Assembly (NCBI GenBank): GCA_024234855.1 | Contig: JACKNN010000002.1 | Span: 186,001 to 250,000, forward strand | Origin: Pseudomonadales bacterium | GTDB taxonomy: Bacteria; Pseudomonadota; Gammaproteobacteria; Pseudomonadales; Halieaceae | Direction: 5' to 3' | Length of the DNA stretch: 64,000 bases | Part shown: piece by piece, positions 1 through 8,142 of the stretch | Numbering within the stretch: position 1 is the first letter of the stretch | Layout: every line of letters begins with the position of its first letter | Made by a program: the position numbers and the translations under genes | The notes under the pieces: model-generated | What the model was told of the DNA's origin: nothing | The model's input: the letters and a program-made list of their open reading frames with translations, nothing else | Databases searched by the model: none

Positions 1-1
1 G

Positions 2-451
2 ACCGACCCCACCATGGCGCCCCCCGGCAAGCATATGATGACCGTGTTCGTGCAGTACGCGCCGCCGCGGATCAACGGCGGGGAGTGGACCGACGCCGAC
101 AGGGCCGGATTCGAGCAATCGGTGATCGACCAGATAGCGGCCCATAGCCCCGATTTCAAAAGCCTGATTCTGCACTGCGAAACGCGTACCCCCCGGGAAA
201 TAGAGGCCGAGGTCGGCCTCACCGAGGGCAATATTTTCCAGGGTGAACTCACCTTCGACCAGTTGCTGTTCAATCGCCCCTTCCCGGGTTACGCCCAGTA
301 CCGCGGACCGGTGCCGGGCATGTATATGTGCGGCTCCGGTACCCACCCCGGCGGCGGCGTGATGGCCGCCCCCGGCGCCAACGCGGCCCGGGAGATCCTA
401 AGGGACCTGCGCCTGCCCGATGTCGTGCCCGGTGGCTATGCCGATGACTGA
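2..451 (+). CDS. PYROXD2/CrtI-like FAD oxidoreductase, C-terminal part (5' end outside window)
   Basis: This is the C-terminal 149 residues of an FAD-dependent oxidoreductase of the phytoene-desaturase/PYROXD2 type. The reading frame is open to the left edge. Residues before the first ATG at 14 already align with the homologue at 16021-17637: both read DPT, then A-x-PG, then a QY motif. The ATG at 14 is therefore internal. The C-terminal FAD-binding signature is present (MCGSGTHPGGGV), as is the conserved block GLTEGNIFQGELT. The stop codon overlaps the start of the next gene, a second enzyme of the same family. Redox substrate unknown; the family name does not imply carotenoid synthesis. Confidence 0.9.
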   Translation, partial: TDPTMAPPGKHMMTVFVQYAPPRINGGEWTDADRAGFEQSVIDQIAAHSPDFKSLILHCETRTPREIEAEVGLTEGNIFQGELTFDQLLFNRPFPGYAQYRGPVPGMYMCGSGTHPGGGVMAAPGANAAREILRDLRLPDVVPGGYADD

Positions 452-2033
452 GCGCCATGATGTGATCGTGGTGGGTGCCGGCCATAATGGGCTGGTCTGT
501 GCCAGCTACCTGGCCCGGGCGGGCAGGAAAGTACTGGTGGTGGAGGCCGGGGACAGCCCCGGCGGCGCCGCTGCCACGCGCGAATTCGCCCCCGGATATT
601 CGGTGTCAGGCTGTGCCCAGTGGGTGTACCAACTGCACCCGGGAGTATCGCGTGACCTCGAGTTGGAACGCCACGGCCTGCAGTGGGCGGCCCGTGACCT
701 GGCCTCCGTATTGCTCGATAGTCGGGGATGCCACCTCACACTGTCAGGTGCCCTGATCGAGAGCGACCAGCTGTCCGGCGACGACAGGGAGGCCTGGCGC
801 GCGTTCCATGACCGCACCGGCAGGTACGCCAGGCTGCTGGCCAGGGTGTTCGAATCGCGCCCGCCCAAACTGGTGGAGTCCAACCTGGCGGACCGGCTGA
901 CCCTGCTGAGGCTGGGGCTGGGGCTGAAGTTGCTGGGGCGGGACGATATGAGCGATTTGATGCGCATCGTCCTGACCAATATGTACGACCTGATGGAGGA
1001 GTATTTCGACAGCCCGCAGCTGAAAGCCGTGCTGAGCTTCGACAGCGTACTCGGTGCCCGCATGGGGCCGCGCACCCCCGGCACGGTGTTCGGCTACCTC
1101 TATCGCCGCCTGGGCGAGAATTTCGGTTACAACGGGGTGGCACAGGTTAAAGGCGGCATGGGCGCCCTGGGCCAGGCCATGGCTGCCAGTGCCCGTGTCC
1201 GCGGAGTCGAACTGCGGCTGGGTTGCCGGGTGAGCAGCATCGACAGTGTCGACGGGCGGGCGGCGGGCGTGACCCTGGCATCGGGCGAACAACTCCGGGC
1301 CGCGCTGGTGGTATCCAGTGCCGATCCGGTGACAACCTTTAAAGGCCTGGTAGGCTTTCGCCATATGGAAACCGGTATGGCGCGGCGGGTGAGCCAGGTA
1401 CGCTGCGAGGGCATCGCCGCCAGGTTGCACCTGGCGCTGGACGGCTTGCCGCGCTTTACCGGCCTCGACGGCGCGCGGCTGGGCCAGCGCCTGGTGATCG
1501 CCCCGGACATGAACTACCTCGAGCGCGCCTTTAATGCGGTGAAGTACCGCGAGTACTCGCCCCATCCGGCGCTCGATATCAGTATACCCACCGTCAACGA
1601 TCCGGCGGGAGCACCCGCGGGTTGTCATGTATTGTCGGCCATTGTGCAGTTTGCGCCCTATGGGCCGCCGGGGGGCTGGGACGGGCCCAGCGCGGTGGCC
1701 GGGCTGAGCCACCGGGAGCATTTCACCGCGCTGGTGCTGGATAAAATCGCCGAGTATGCACCGGGCATCAAAGAGCAGGTGGTGGCGAGCCAGTTGCTGA
1801 CCCCGGTGGACCTGGAGCGGGATTACGGCATGACCGGCGGCCACTGGCATCACCTCGAGCTCAGCCTCGACCAGGTCATGATGATGCGGCCGTTCCCGGG
1901 GGCGACCCAGTATGCCAGCGGCCTTGACGGTCTTTACCTGTGCGGAGCCGGCGCCCATCCGGGCGGCGGGGTTATGGGGCTGGCCGGAAAAAACGCGGCG
2001 CGGGAAATACTCAGGCGGGGGGCGGCGGCATGA
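444..2033 (+). CDS. PYROXD2/CrtI-like FAD-dependent oxidoreductase
   Basis: A complete flavoprotein of about 529 residues. The N-terminal Rossmann motif VIVVGAGHNGL begins about residue 6, and the C-terminal FAD signature LCGAGAHPGGGVMG lies near the end, as in phytoene desaturases and human PYROXD2. The ATG at 444 is preferred because GGTGG (431-435) lies 8 bases upstream; an ATG at 438 and an upstream one at 420 are also in frame. The gene overlaps the end of the preceding paralogue, and its TGA overlaps the ATG of the GcvT-like gene at 2030, so the three are probably translationally coupled. It resembles the 14487-16037 protein, which also has a longer FAD partner and a GcvT-like neighbour. 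Substrate not known. Confidence 0.9.
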   Translation: MTERHDVIVVGAGHNGLVCASYLARAGRKVLVVEAGDSPGGAAATREFAPGYSVSGCAQWVYQLHPGVSRDLELERHGLQWAARDLASVLLDSRGCHLTLSGALIESDQLSGDDREAWRAFHDRTGRYARLLARVFESRPPKLVESNLADRLTLLRLGLGLKLLGRDDMSDLMRIVLTNMYDLMEEYFDSPQLKAVLSFDSVLGARMGPRTPGTVFGYLYRRLGENFGYNGVAQVKGGMGALGQAMAASARVRGVELRLGCRVSSIDSVDGRAAGVTLASGEQLRAALVVSSADPVTTFKGLVGFRHMETGMARRVSQVRCEGIAARLHLALDGLPRFTGLDGARLGQRLVIAPDMNYLERAFNAVKYREYSPHPALDISIPTVNDPAGAPAGCHVLSAIVQFAPYGPPGGWDGPSAVAGLSHREHFTALVLDKIAEYAPGIKEQVVASQLLTPVDLERDYGMTGGHWHHLELSLDQVMMMRPFPGATQYASGLDGLYLCGAGAHPGGGVMGLAGKNAAREILRRGAAA

Positions 2034-3214
2034 AGGCGGGGAGCGACGCCACCATGATGCTGCGGACACCCTTCCACGCCCGGGTTGCCGCCGCCTGCGA
2101 ACTCAATGACTGGGGCACCTGGAAGGGCTATACCACGCCGCGGGCCTACACCGATATGGAGCTGGAGTACTTCGCCATCCGCAGTACCGCGGGTGTGTTC
2201 GACCTGTCGCCGATGAACAAGTACCGCATCACCGGTCCCGATGCGCAGGCCTGCCTGAACCGCATGGTTACGCGGGACGTCAGCAGGATCGGCGTGGGAC
2301 GGGTCGGCTATACGGTATGGTGTAATGACGCCGGCCAGGTGATGGATGACGGCACCCTCTTTCACCTTGGTGAAAATGACTATCGCCTGTGCGCCTTCGC
2401 CCGCGCCATCGACTGGTTGCATTGGTGCGCGCTGGGTTTTGACGTGTCCATTGTCGATGAGAGTGACGAGGTGGCCGCGCTGGCGGTGCAGGGCCCCACA
2501 TCCTGCGCCACGCTGCTGGCTATGGGGCTGGAAGGGCTGGAACAGCTCAAGCCGTTCGGTCTCACCCATTTTTCTTTCGAGGGAGAAACCCTCATGGTGA
2601 GCCGTACCGGTTTCACCGGCGACCTGGGCTACGAATTGTGGATAGCACCGCGCCAGGCGGAGTTACTCTGGGACAGGCTGTTTGCCGCTGGCGAGCCTTA
2701 CCTGATCAAGCCGTTTGGCTCCGATGCGCTGGACCTGGCGCGGATAGAGGCGGGTTTCCTGCAGGCGGGCGTGGATTTCGTGCCGGCCGAGTCGGCGGTG
2801 CGCAGCGGTCGTTCGCGCTCGCCGTTTGAGCTGGGCCTGGCCTGGCTGGTCAGTATGGACAAGCCGGTGTTCAACGGACGCAGGGCACTGCAGCGGGAGC
2901 AGGCACAGGGCTCGCGCTATCGCTTTGCCCTGCTCGACGTCGACGGCAACAAGCCGGCCCATCACTCGTTCATTCTCAGCAGGGGCGGGAAAGTGGGTAC
3001 CGTGACGTCAGCGGCGTGGTGTCCTACCGCCAAGTCCAATGTCGCGTTCGCCCAGCTGGAGATGCCCCACGGCGCGGTGGGGGAGGAGCTCGTCGCCGAG
3101 ATTTATTACCAGCGCGAATTGCAGTGGACCCGCGTGCTGGCACCCTGCCGGGTTATCGGGTCACCGGTGTTCAACCCCCCACGCCGACGCGCCGTGCCGC
3201 CCGGCGCATTCTAG
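2030..3214 (+). CDS. GcvT-like aminomethyltransferase family protein
   Basis: A 394-residue member of the GcvT/DmdA/sarcosine-dehydrogenase C-terminal superfamily, which transfers a C1 group to tetrahydrofolate. Typical blocks are visible: GVFDLSPMNKY near the N-terminus, RMVTRDV, AVQGPTS, SRTGFTGDLGYELW and the C-terminal barrel with GRRAL. The ATG at 2030 overlaps the upstream TGA (ATGA). A longer in-frame extension to 1940 lies wholly inside the upstream gene and is rejected. A paralogue lies at 13264-14484 in the same relative position of the mirrored module. I infer folate-dependent acceptance of a methyl or methylene group produced by the FAD partners. Glycine cleavage itself is unlikely, since no gcvH or gcvP is nearby. 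Confidence 0.88.
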   Translation: MKAGSDATMMLRTPFHARVAAACELNDWGTWKGYTTPRAYTDMELEYFAIRSTAGVFDLSPMNKYRITGPDAQACLNRMVTRDVSRIGVGRVGYTVWCNDAGQVMDDGTLFHLGENDYRLCAFARAIDWLHWCALGFDVSIVDESDEVAALAVQGPTSCATLLAMGLEGLEQLKPFGLTHFSFEGETLMVSRTGFTGDLGYELWIAPRQAELLWDRLFAAGEPYLIKPFGSDALDLARIEAGFLQAGVDFVPAESAVRSGRSRSPFELGLAWLVSMDKPVFNGRRALQREQAQGSRYRFALLDVDGNKPAHHSFILSRGGKVGTVTSAAWCPTAKSNVAFAQLEMPHGAVGEELVAEIYYQRELQWTRVLAPCRVIGSPVFNPPRRRAVPPGAF

Positions 3215-3226
3215 GGCTGGCACCCC

Positions 3227-5365
3227 GTGACCCCGCACCGGCTCGACCCCTTGCTGCGCCCGCGTTCAATCGCCGTGGTGGGGGCCAGTACCCGCGCCGG
3301 CGCCGTGGGTAATGAGGTGCTCATCAACCTGCGCAGGGGTGGGTACGCGGGGGCGCTGTACCCGGTCAATCCCGGCCGCGACACCGTTGACCGCCTGCCC
3401 TGTTTTGCCTCGCTGTCGGCGCTGCCCGAAGTGCCTCAGTTAGTGGTGTTCGCCGTCAATGATACGCGACTGGAAGCCTGCTTCGATGAAGCTGTGGCGC
3501 TGGGGGTCGAGGCCGCCACGGTGTTTTCCGCCATGGTACTTCCGGGCGCTTCCACGCCTGGCGCCTCCACGCCGGGCGCCTCCAGTCCCGGATTGGCCGC
3601 GCGTATCCAGAAAAAAGCACGGCACGCAGGTATGCTGCTGCACGGCGGCAACAGTATGGGTTTTTTCAATTTCGGCGGTGATGTGTGGGTGTCGGGCTTC
3701 GATACCCGCGAGCATCGCCGCCCCGGCAATGTGGTCCTGCTCAGCCAGTCGGGCGCCGGCATGTCGGGCATACTGGACTGCGAAGAGCGCCTGGATTTCC
3801 TGTTTGCCGCTTCCACCGGCCAGGAGTTGTGCCTCTCGGTAGAGGACTACCTGGACTATGTGCTGGACCTGCCCGCAACCCGGGTGGTTGGCCTGTTCCT
3901 GGAAACCAGCCGGCAGCCGCACCGCTTTATTGCCGCCCTCGAGAAGGCCCGGCGACGGCAGGTGCCGATCGTCGCGCTCAAGGTAGGCAGGACGGCACTG
4001 GCCGCCAGGCTCGCCGTTTCCCACAGCGGCGCGCTGGCCGGCAGCGACGCCACGTTCGATGCGTTGTTTCGCCGCTATGGGGTGCAGCGGGTGGACGATA
4101 TGGCCCAGCTGGCCGCCAGCCTCATCCTGTTCGCCCAGCCGCAGCGATTGCCGCCGGGTGGCCTGGCCACCCTGCACGATTCCGGCGGTGAACGGCAACT
4201 GGCCATCGACCTGGCCGACACGGTGGGCGTGGCTTACCCGCAGCTCGTTGCGGCCACTGTTGCGCAGCTCGAAACCATCCTCGACGAGGGCCTGCCCGCG
4301 GTGAATCCGCTGGACGCCTGGGGCAGCGGCGGAGCGGACGCGGCACAGTATATGCAAACCTGCTTTACCGCCCTGATGAGCGACCCGGGTATCGCCCTGG
4401 GTGCGGTGGTGCACGACCGGGCTCCCGGCAGCGGCATCTACCCGGACTACCTGCAGTACCTGCGCGGTGCGCGGGCGGCTACCGGCAAGCCGGTATGCCT
4501 GGTGGCCAATTACGCCGGCTCCGGCAGCGATCGCCTGGCGGTCGAGGCGACGCGGGAGGGCCTGCCCGTGCTGGATGGCCTGCGCGAGTTCCAGGTCGCC
4601 GCGCGCGGCCTCATGGCGTACCGCGACTTCCTTGCCCTGGACGCGGAGCCGACACCGGCTGCGAGTCCGCCGGATGTGGTGGCGCGCTGGCGCGACTATT
4701 GCCACCACCAGCTGCGCGGCGGCGGCGCGCTGGGCGAAGCCGTTGCGGGGCAGATGTTGCGGGACTTCGGCATCCCGGTGCTGGCGGGCATCGCTTTCGA
4801 GGGCCCCGGGGTGCCGCCGGCAGTGCTGCGGTCACTGCGGTTTCCCGTGGTGCTCAAGACTGCGCGGGTCGATATCGCGCACAAGTCCGATGTCGGCGGG
4901 GTGCTGCTCAATCTCGCCGATACGCCAGCGCTGGAGCGCGCCTGTGCCGATATGACCGCGCGGCTGGGACCGCGGCTGATGGTCGCGCCCATGGTGACAG
5001 CCCAGGGGGTGGAGATGATCCTGGGCATCGCCCGCGACAGCCAGTTCGGGCCGACGGTGGTGCTGGGCCTGGGTGGCGTGCACGCGGAACTGGTGTCCGA
5101 TACCATCGCGCTGCTGCCACCCTTCGGCCCGGGCGAGGCGCTGCGCTCGCTGGGCCGGCTGAAAATGCACAGGCTGCTGGGGGCAGTGCGCGGACGGGAT
5201 GCCCTGGCGGTAGAGGCATTTTGCCGGATGGCGTCGCGCCTGTCGGTGCTGGCGGTTGAGCTGGAGGACGTGATAGGGGAGGTCGATATCAACCCGGTGC
5301 GGTTGATGGTGGACGGTTGTTTGGGTCTCGATGCGCTGGCGGTCGCGCGTGCAAATACGGGCTAA
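3227..5365 (+). CDS. NDP-forming acyl-CoA synthetase (acetate-CoA ligase family)
   Basis: A 712-residue fused alpha-beta acyl-CoA synthetase (ADP-forming). Domains in order are an N-terminal CoA-binding Rossmann domain (SIAVVGAST near residue 14), succinyl-CoA-ligase-like domains with HSGALAG containing the likely phosphohistidine at residue 266, and a C-terminal ATP-grasp domain (VVLKTARVDIAHKSDVGGV). The start is GTG at 3227, 12 bases after the previous stop; no convincing ribosome-binding site is seen. Residues about 105-120 contain three PGAST/PGASS tandem units, an unusual insertion in the CoA-binding domain. Such enzymes interconvert an organic acid plus CoA and ATP with the acyl-CoA. 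Here it may activate, or conserve energy from, an acid product of the neighbouring pathway. Confidence 0.9.
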   Translation: MTPHRLDPLLRPRSIAVVGASTRAGAVGNEVLINLRRGGYAGALYPVNPGRDTVDRLPCFASLSALPEVPQLVVFAVNDTRLEACFDEAVALGVEAATVFSAMVLPGASTPGASTPGASSPGLAARIQKKARHAGMLLHGGNSMGFFNFGGDVWVSGFDTREHRRPGNVVLLSQSGAGMSGILDCEERLDFLFAASTGQELCLSVEDYLDYVLDLPATRVVGLFLETSRQPHRFIAALEKARRRQVPIVALKVGRTALAARLAVSHSGALAGSDATFDALFRRYGVQRVDDMAQLAASLILFAQPQRLPPGGLATLHDSGGERQLAIDLADTVGVAYPQLVAATVAQLETILDEGLPAVNPLDAWGSGGADAAQYMQTCFTALMSDPGIALGAVVHDRAPGSGIYPDYLQYLRGARAATGKPVCLVANYAGSGSDRLAVEATREGLPVLDGLREFQVAARGLMAYRDFLALDAEPTPAASPPDVVARWRDYCHHQLRGGGALGEAVAGQMLRDFGIPVLAGIAFEGPGVPPAVLRSLRFPVVLKTARVDIAHKSDVGGVLLNLADTPALERACADMTARLGPRLMVAPMVTAQGVEMILGIARDSQFGPTVVLGLGGVHAELVSDTIALLPPFGPGEALRSLGRLKMHRLLGAVRGRDALAVEAFCRMASRLSVLAVELEDVIGEVDINPVRLMVDGCLGLDALAVARANTG

Positions 5366-5375
5366 CGAGGTGAGT

Positions 5376-6758
5376 GTGGACAGAACCGGGCGGGCAGAGC
5401 TGGATAATTTCCTGGAGCGATACCCTTCCATACAGATGCTGGAAGTGTTGATGCCGGATATGAACGGCATTTTCCGCTGCAAGCGGATTCATCGCAGCGA
5501 GTTCGCGGCGTTGTTCGCAGGCTCGCTCAAGTGTCCCGCAACCCAGTCGCTGGTCACCACCATGGGTGAGTACGACCACCAGGTCGACCCGCGCCTGGTG
5601 GCGGGAGAGCCGGACAACAAGGTGTTGCCTGTCAGCGGCAGCCTGGCCCCGGTGCCATGGCTTGCCTCCCCGACGGGGCAGGTGCTGGCGAGCCACTACA
5701 CGCCTGGCGACGAACCGGCCTGGGTAGACCCACGCCACGTACTGGCGGGCGTACTCGAGCGCTTTGTGGCGATGGGACTGAGGCCGGTGATAGCCACCGA
5801 ACTGGAGTTCTACCTGGTATCACCGGGGGACGGCGTGGTGCCGAAACCGCTGCTGGGCCGCATCCCCGGTACCGCCATGGAGCAGCAGGGGATACAGTTC
5901 GCGCTGGCGGAGGATATGTGGCAGTACGACGCCTTCCTCGACGCCGTGCGTATCGCCTGCGAGCAGCAGTCCGTGCCGATGACGACGATGCTGTCGGAGT
6001 TCGCCCCCGGGCAGTGGGAGATCAATACCCGCCACGTCGACGACCCCTTGCTGGCCTGCGACCACGCCCTGCTGTTAAAGCGCATCGTCAAGGGCGTGGC
6101 ACTGCAGCAGGGCCTGTCCGCCACGTTTATGGCCAAGCCCTTCGCGGCCAGTGCCGGCAGCGGCCTGCATATCCACGCCAGTCTCTACGACGGCAACGGC
6201 AACAATGTTTTCAGCGATCCGGCGAGCGCCGCCACACCGGCACTGTCGCCGCTGTGCCGGCATGCCGTCGGCGGCCTGGTCGCCACCATGAGTGAGGCCA
6301 TGGCACTGTTCGCCCCGAATGCGAACTCCTACCGCCGGTTCGTTCCCGGGACCTACGCTCCCCTGGCGCCCAGCTGGGGTTACAACCACCGCGACGTCAG
6401 CCTGCGCATCCCCGTGTCCGGCCATGACAACCGGCGGATCGAGCACCGTGTGGCAGGGGCGGATGCCAATCCCTACCTGGTCGCCGCCGCGGTACTGGCG
6501 GGCATGCACCACGGGATTACCTCGCGCTGCGACCCCGGCCCGATGGTTGCCGAGGGCACCGACCTGCCCGCGCAGGTACAAAGCCTGCCCTCGCACTGGG
6601 AGGCGGCGTTGGCAAGATTCGACCGATCCACCCTCCTGCCCCGCTACCTGGGGGCGGCTTATTGCAGCGCGTTTGGCAGTATGCGACGGGCCGAATGCGA
6701 GGCATTCAGGGCGTGTATTCCCAACCTCGATTACGAGTGGTACCTGCGCGCTGTATAG
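5376..6758 (+). CDS. Glutamine-synthetase-like gamma-glutamyl ligase
   Basis: About 460 residues of the type I glutamine synthetase fold. It starts with a beta-grasp domain (LMPDMNGIFRCKRI) and continues into the catalytic domain with ATELEFYLV, the GSGLHIHASL histidine block and the substrate loop NANSYRRFVPGTYAPL. GTG at 5376 is chosen because GAGG at 5367-5370 is spaced 5 bases from it; GTG at 5370 and an ATG at 5331 inside the upstream gene are alternatives. It follows the acyl-CoA synthetase by 10 bases and is probably in the same operon. The context is more like gamma-glutamylpolyamine, gamma-glutamylmethylamide or ethanolamide synthetases than housekeeping GlnA, so it may glutamylate an amine substrate. 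The exact amine is unknown. Confidence 0.88.
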   Translation: MDRTGRAELDNFLERYPSIQMLEVLMPDMNGIFRCKRIHRSEFAALFAGSLKCPATQSLVTTMGEYDHQVDPRLVAGEPDNKVLPVSGSLAPVPWLASPTGQVLASHYTPGDEPAWVDPRHVLAGVLERFVAMGLRPVIATELEFYLVSPGDGVVPKPLLGRIPGTAMEQQGIQFALAEDMWQYDAFLDAVRIACEQQSVPMTTMLSEFAPGQWEINTRHVDDPLLACDHALLLKRIVKGVALQQGLSATFMAKPFAASAGSGLHIHASLYDGNGNNVFSDPASAATPALSPLCRHAVGGLVATMSEAMALFAPNANSYRRFVPGTYAPLAPSWGYNHRDVSLRIPVSGHDNRRIEHRVAGADANPYLVAAAVLAGMHHGITSRCDPGPMVAEGTDLPAQVQSLPSHWEAALARFDRSTLLPRYLGAAYCSAFGSMRRAECEAFRACIPNLDYEWYLRAV

Positions 6759-6791
6759 CCGCTCAACAATTCGATCATAAATTCAATAACT

Positions 6792-6828
6792 TATATGATC
6801 ATATAGAAAATTGTATGATTGTATAAAT
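6792..6828. promoter_or_regulatory. Tandem palindromic operator upstream of the Rieske oxygenase gene
   Basis: TATATGATCATATA (6792-6805) is a perfect 14-base palindrome. A close variant TGTATGATTGTATA follows at 6813-6826, one helical turn pair downstream, and a further GATCAT half-site lies upstream near 6773. The block is far more AT-rich than its surroundings and overlaps the -35 element of the promoter at 6811-6840. Sites of this look are typical of GntR/FCD or similar repressors, but the cognate protein is not identified. Confidence 0.6.
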
Positions 6829-6840
6829 ATTTGCTATACT
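6811..6840 (+). promoter_or_regulatory. Sigma70-type promoter for the Rieske oxygenase gene
   Basis: TTGTAT (6811-6816) and TATACT (6835-6840) are separated by 18 bases, and the -10 box is preceded by TGC (extended -10). The coding start is 43 bases downstream of the -10 box. The palindromic operator overlaps the -35 region, so repression by occlusion is likely. Confidence 0.6.
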
Positions 6841-6882
6841 CCTCGCCTGGTACCACGCACAGTACGCTGACCGGGTGATTTT

Positions 6883-8133
6883 ATGAGCTTGATAGCAACC
6901 AGCCTGGACGATTCCGCCGGTTTGATGGCAGCGAAGTTGCGGGCCGGGCGCAAGCGCCCCGGCCACGCCATCGATTCCTATTTTTACCGCTCGCCCCGGG
7001 TCTACGAAACCGAGTTGAGCGAAATCATCTTTCGCAGCTGGCTGTACGCGGGTCATGTGTCCGAGATGCCGGCAGCCGGTGACTACCTGCTCCTGGAAAT
7101 CGGCGAGGACTCGCTGATTATTGTGCGCGGTGACGACGGTGAAATCCGTGCGCTGATGAATATCTGTCGCCACCGCGGCGCCCGCGTCTGCGAGGGAGCG
7201 GCCGGTAACAGGAAGACGTTTGTCTGCCCCTACCACGGCTGGGTGTACAACACCGACGGCAGCCTGAAGGCCGCGCGCGAGATGCATATGCTGGAGGGCT
7301 TCGATGCCGCCGGGCACGGGCTGAAACAGGCGCGTGTCGTCGTCTACATGGGACTCATTTTTATCAATTGCGATCCCGATGCGGCTGATTTCAATGGCCC
7401 GTTGCAAAACCTCAACGACCAGCTCGGGGCCTATGACCTGGCCCGTGCCAAATTGGCCCACAAGCAGACCTACACCATAGCGGCCAACTGGAAACTGGTG
7501 CTGGAGAACTACCTCGAGTGCTATCACTGTGCCACCTCGCACCGCGCCTATTCGCGTTCCCATACGCTCAAGGATGTAAATCACGAGGCGGTTGACCAGG
7601 CGATGCTCGCCCGGACCGAAGCGGTCACCGGTGTGCCTGGGATAGGCCGCCACTATGAGAAGACTTACGGTGAGGCCGAGGGTTTTGCCTGCTGCGTCTA
7701 TACCAGCCGCTACGGCCTGTACGACGGCTATGTCACCGGCAGTAAGGACGGCCAGCCCGTGGCGCCGCTGATGGGACGCATCCGGGCCTACGATGGCGGC
7801 GTCGGGGATTTCCAGATGGGTCCCCTGACGTTTATGCTCAACTACCCGGACCACTGTGTGCTCTACCGATTTATCCCCCGCGATCTCAACAGCACTGACA
7901 TGGAGGTGGCCTGGTTTGTTCGCGGCGATGCCGTCGAGGGCGTGGACTACGACCGGGAAAAATTGACCTGGCTGTGGCATCACACCACGCTGGAGGACGA
8001 GTACATCATCACCCGCAACAGCGCGGGGGTGAACTCGCGTTTCTTTGAACCGGGACCCTACCATCCCGAGTTTGAGAACGACCTGCAGGCCTTCATGAGC
8101 TGGTACCTGGCGACACTCGCCAAATCAAACTGA
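6883..8133 (+). CDS. Rieske [2Fe-2S] aromatic-ring-hydroxylating-type oxygenase, alpha subunit
   Basis: A 416-residue oxygenase of the GbcA/CntA-like branch of Rieske non-heme iron enzymes. The Rieske centre is C95-x-H97 and C115-x2-H118 (CRHRG ... CPYHGW). The mononuclear iron site follows in ENYLECYHCATSHRAYS, with H215 and H220 as ligands. In this branch the enzymes often oxidise quaternary ammonium or N-methyl groups (glycine betaine, carnitine, stachydrine), releasing formaldehyde. No ferredoxin reductase partner is adjacent, so electrons must come from elsewhere. A strong regulated promoter precedes the gene, and a class III aminotransferase follows 9 bases later. Substrate is inferred only from context. 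Confidence 0.92.
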   Translation: MSLIATSLDDSAGLMAAKLRAGRKRPGHAIDSYFYRSPRVYETELSEIIFRSWLYAGHVSEMPAAGDYLLLEIGEDSLIIVRGDDGEIRALMNICRHRGARVCEGAAGNRKTFVCPYHGWVYNTDGSLKAAREMHMLEGFDAAGHGLKQARVVVYMGLIFINCDPDAADFNGPLQNLNDQLGAYDLARAKLAHKQTYTIAANWKLVLENYLECYHCATSHRAYSRSHTLKDVNHEAVDQAMLARTEAVTGVPGIGRHYEKTYGEAEGFACCVYTSRYGLYDGYVTGSKDGQPVAPLMGRIRAYDGGVGDFQMGPLTFMLNYPDHCVLYRFIPRDLNSTDMEVAWFVRGDAVEGVDYDREKLTWLWHHTTLEDEYIITRNSAGVNSRFFEPGPYHPEFENDLQAFMSWYLATLAKSN

Positions 8134-8142
8134 GAGGTAGTT

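Noticed and set aside
2..451. Start of the first gene at ATG 14
   Set aside because: Residues upstream of ATG 14 still align with the paralogue at 16021-17637, so the gene begins outside the window.
444..2033. Carotenoid biosynthesis (phytoene desaturase) interpretation of the FAD genes
   Set aside because: No crtB, crtE or crtY neighbours; the sequences fit the broader PYROXD2-like family and are tied to GcvT-like genes.
744..2069. Long minus-strand open frame (441 codons) opposite the FAD gene
   Set aside because: His/Arg/Gln-rich translation with no domain, entirely opposite a gene with clear FAD motifs; a by-product of high GC.
6799..8064. Minus-strand open frame (421 codons) opposite the Rieske oxygenase
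   Set aside because: No recognisable family, and the plus strand has complete Rieske and iron sites plus a promoter.
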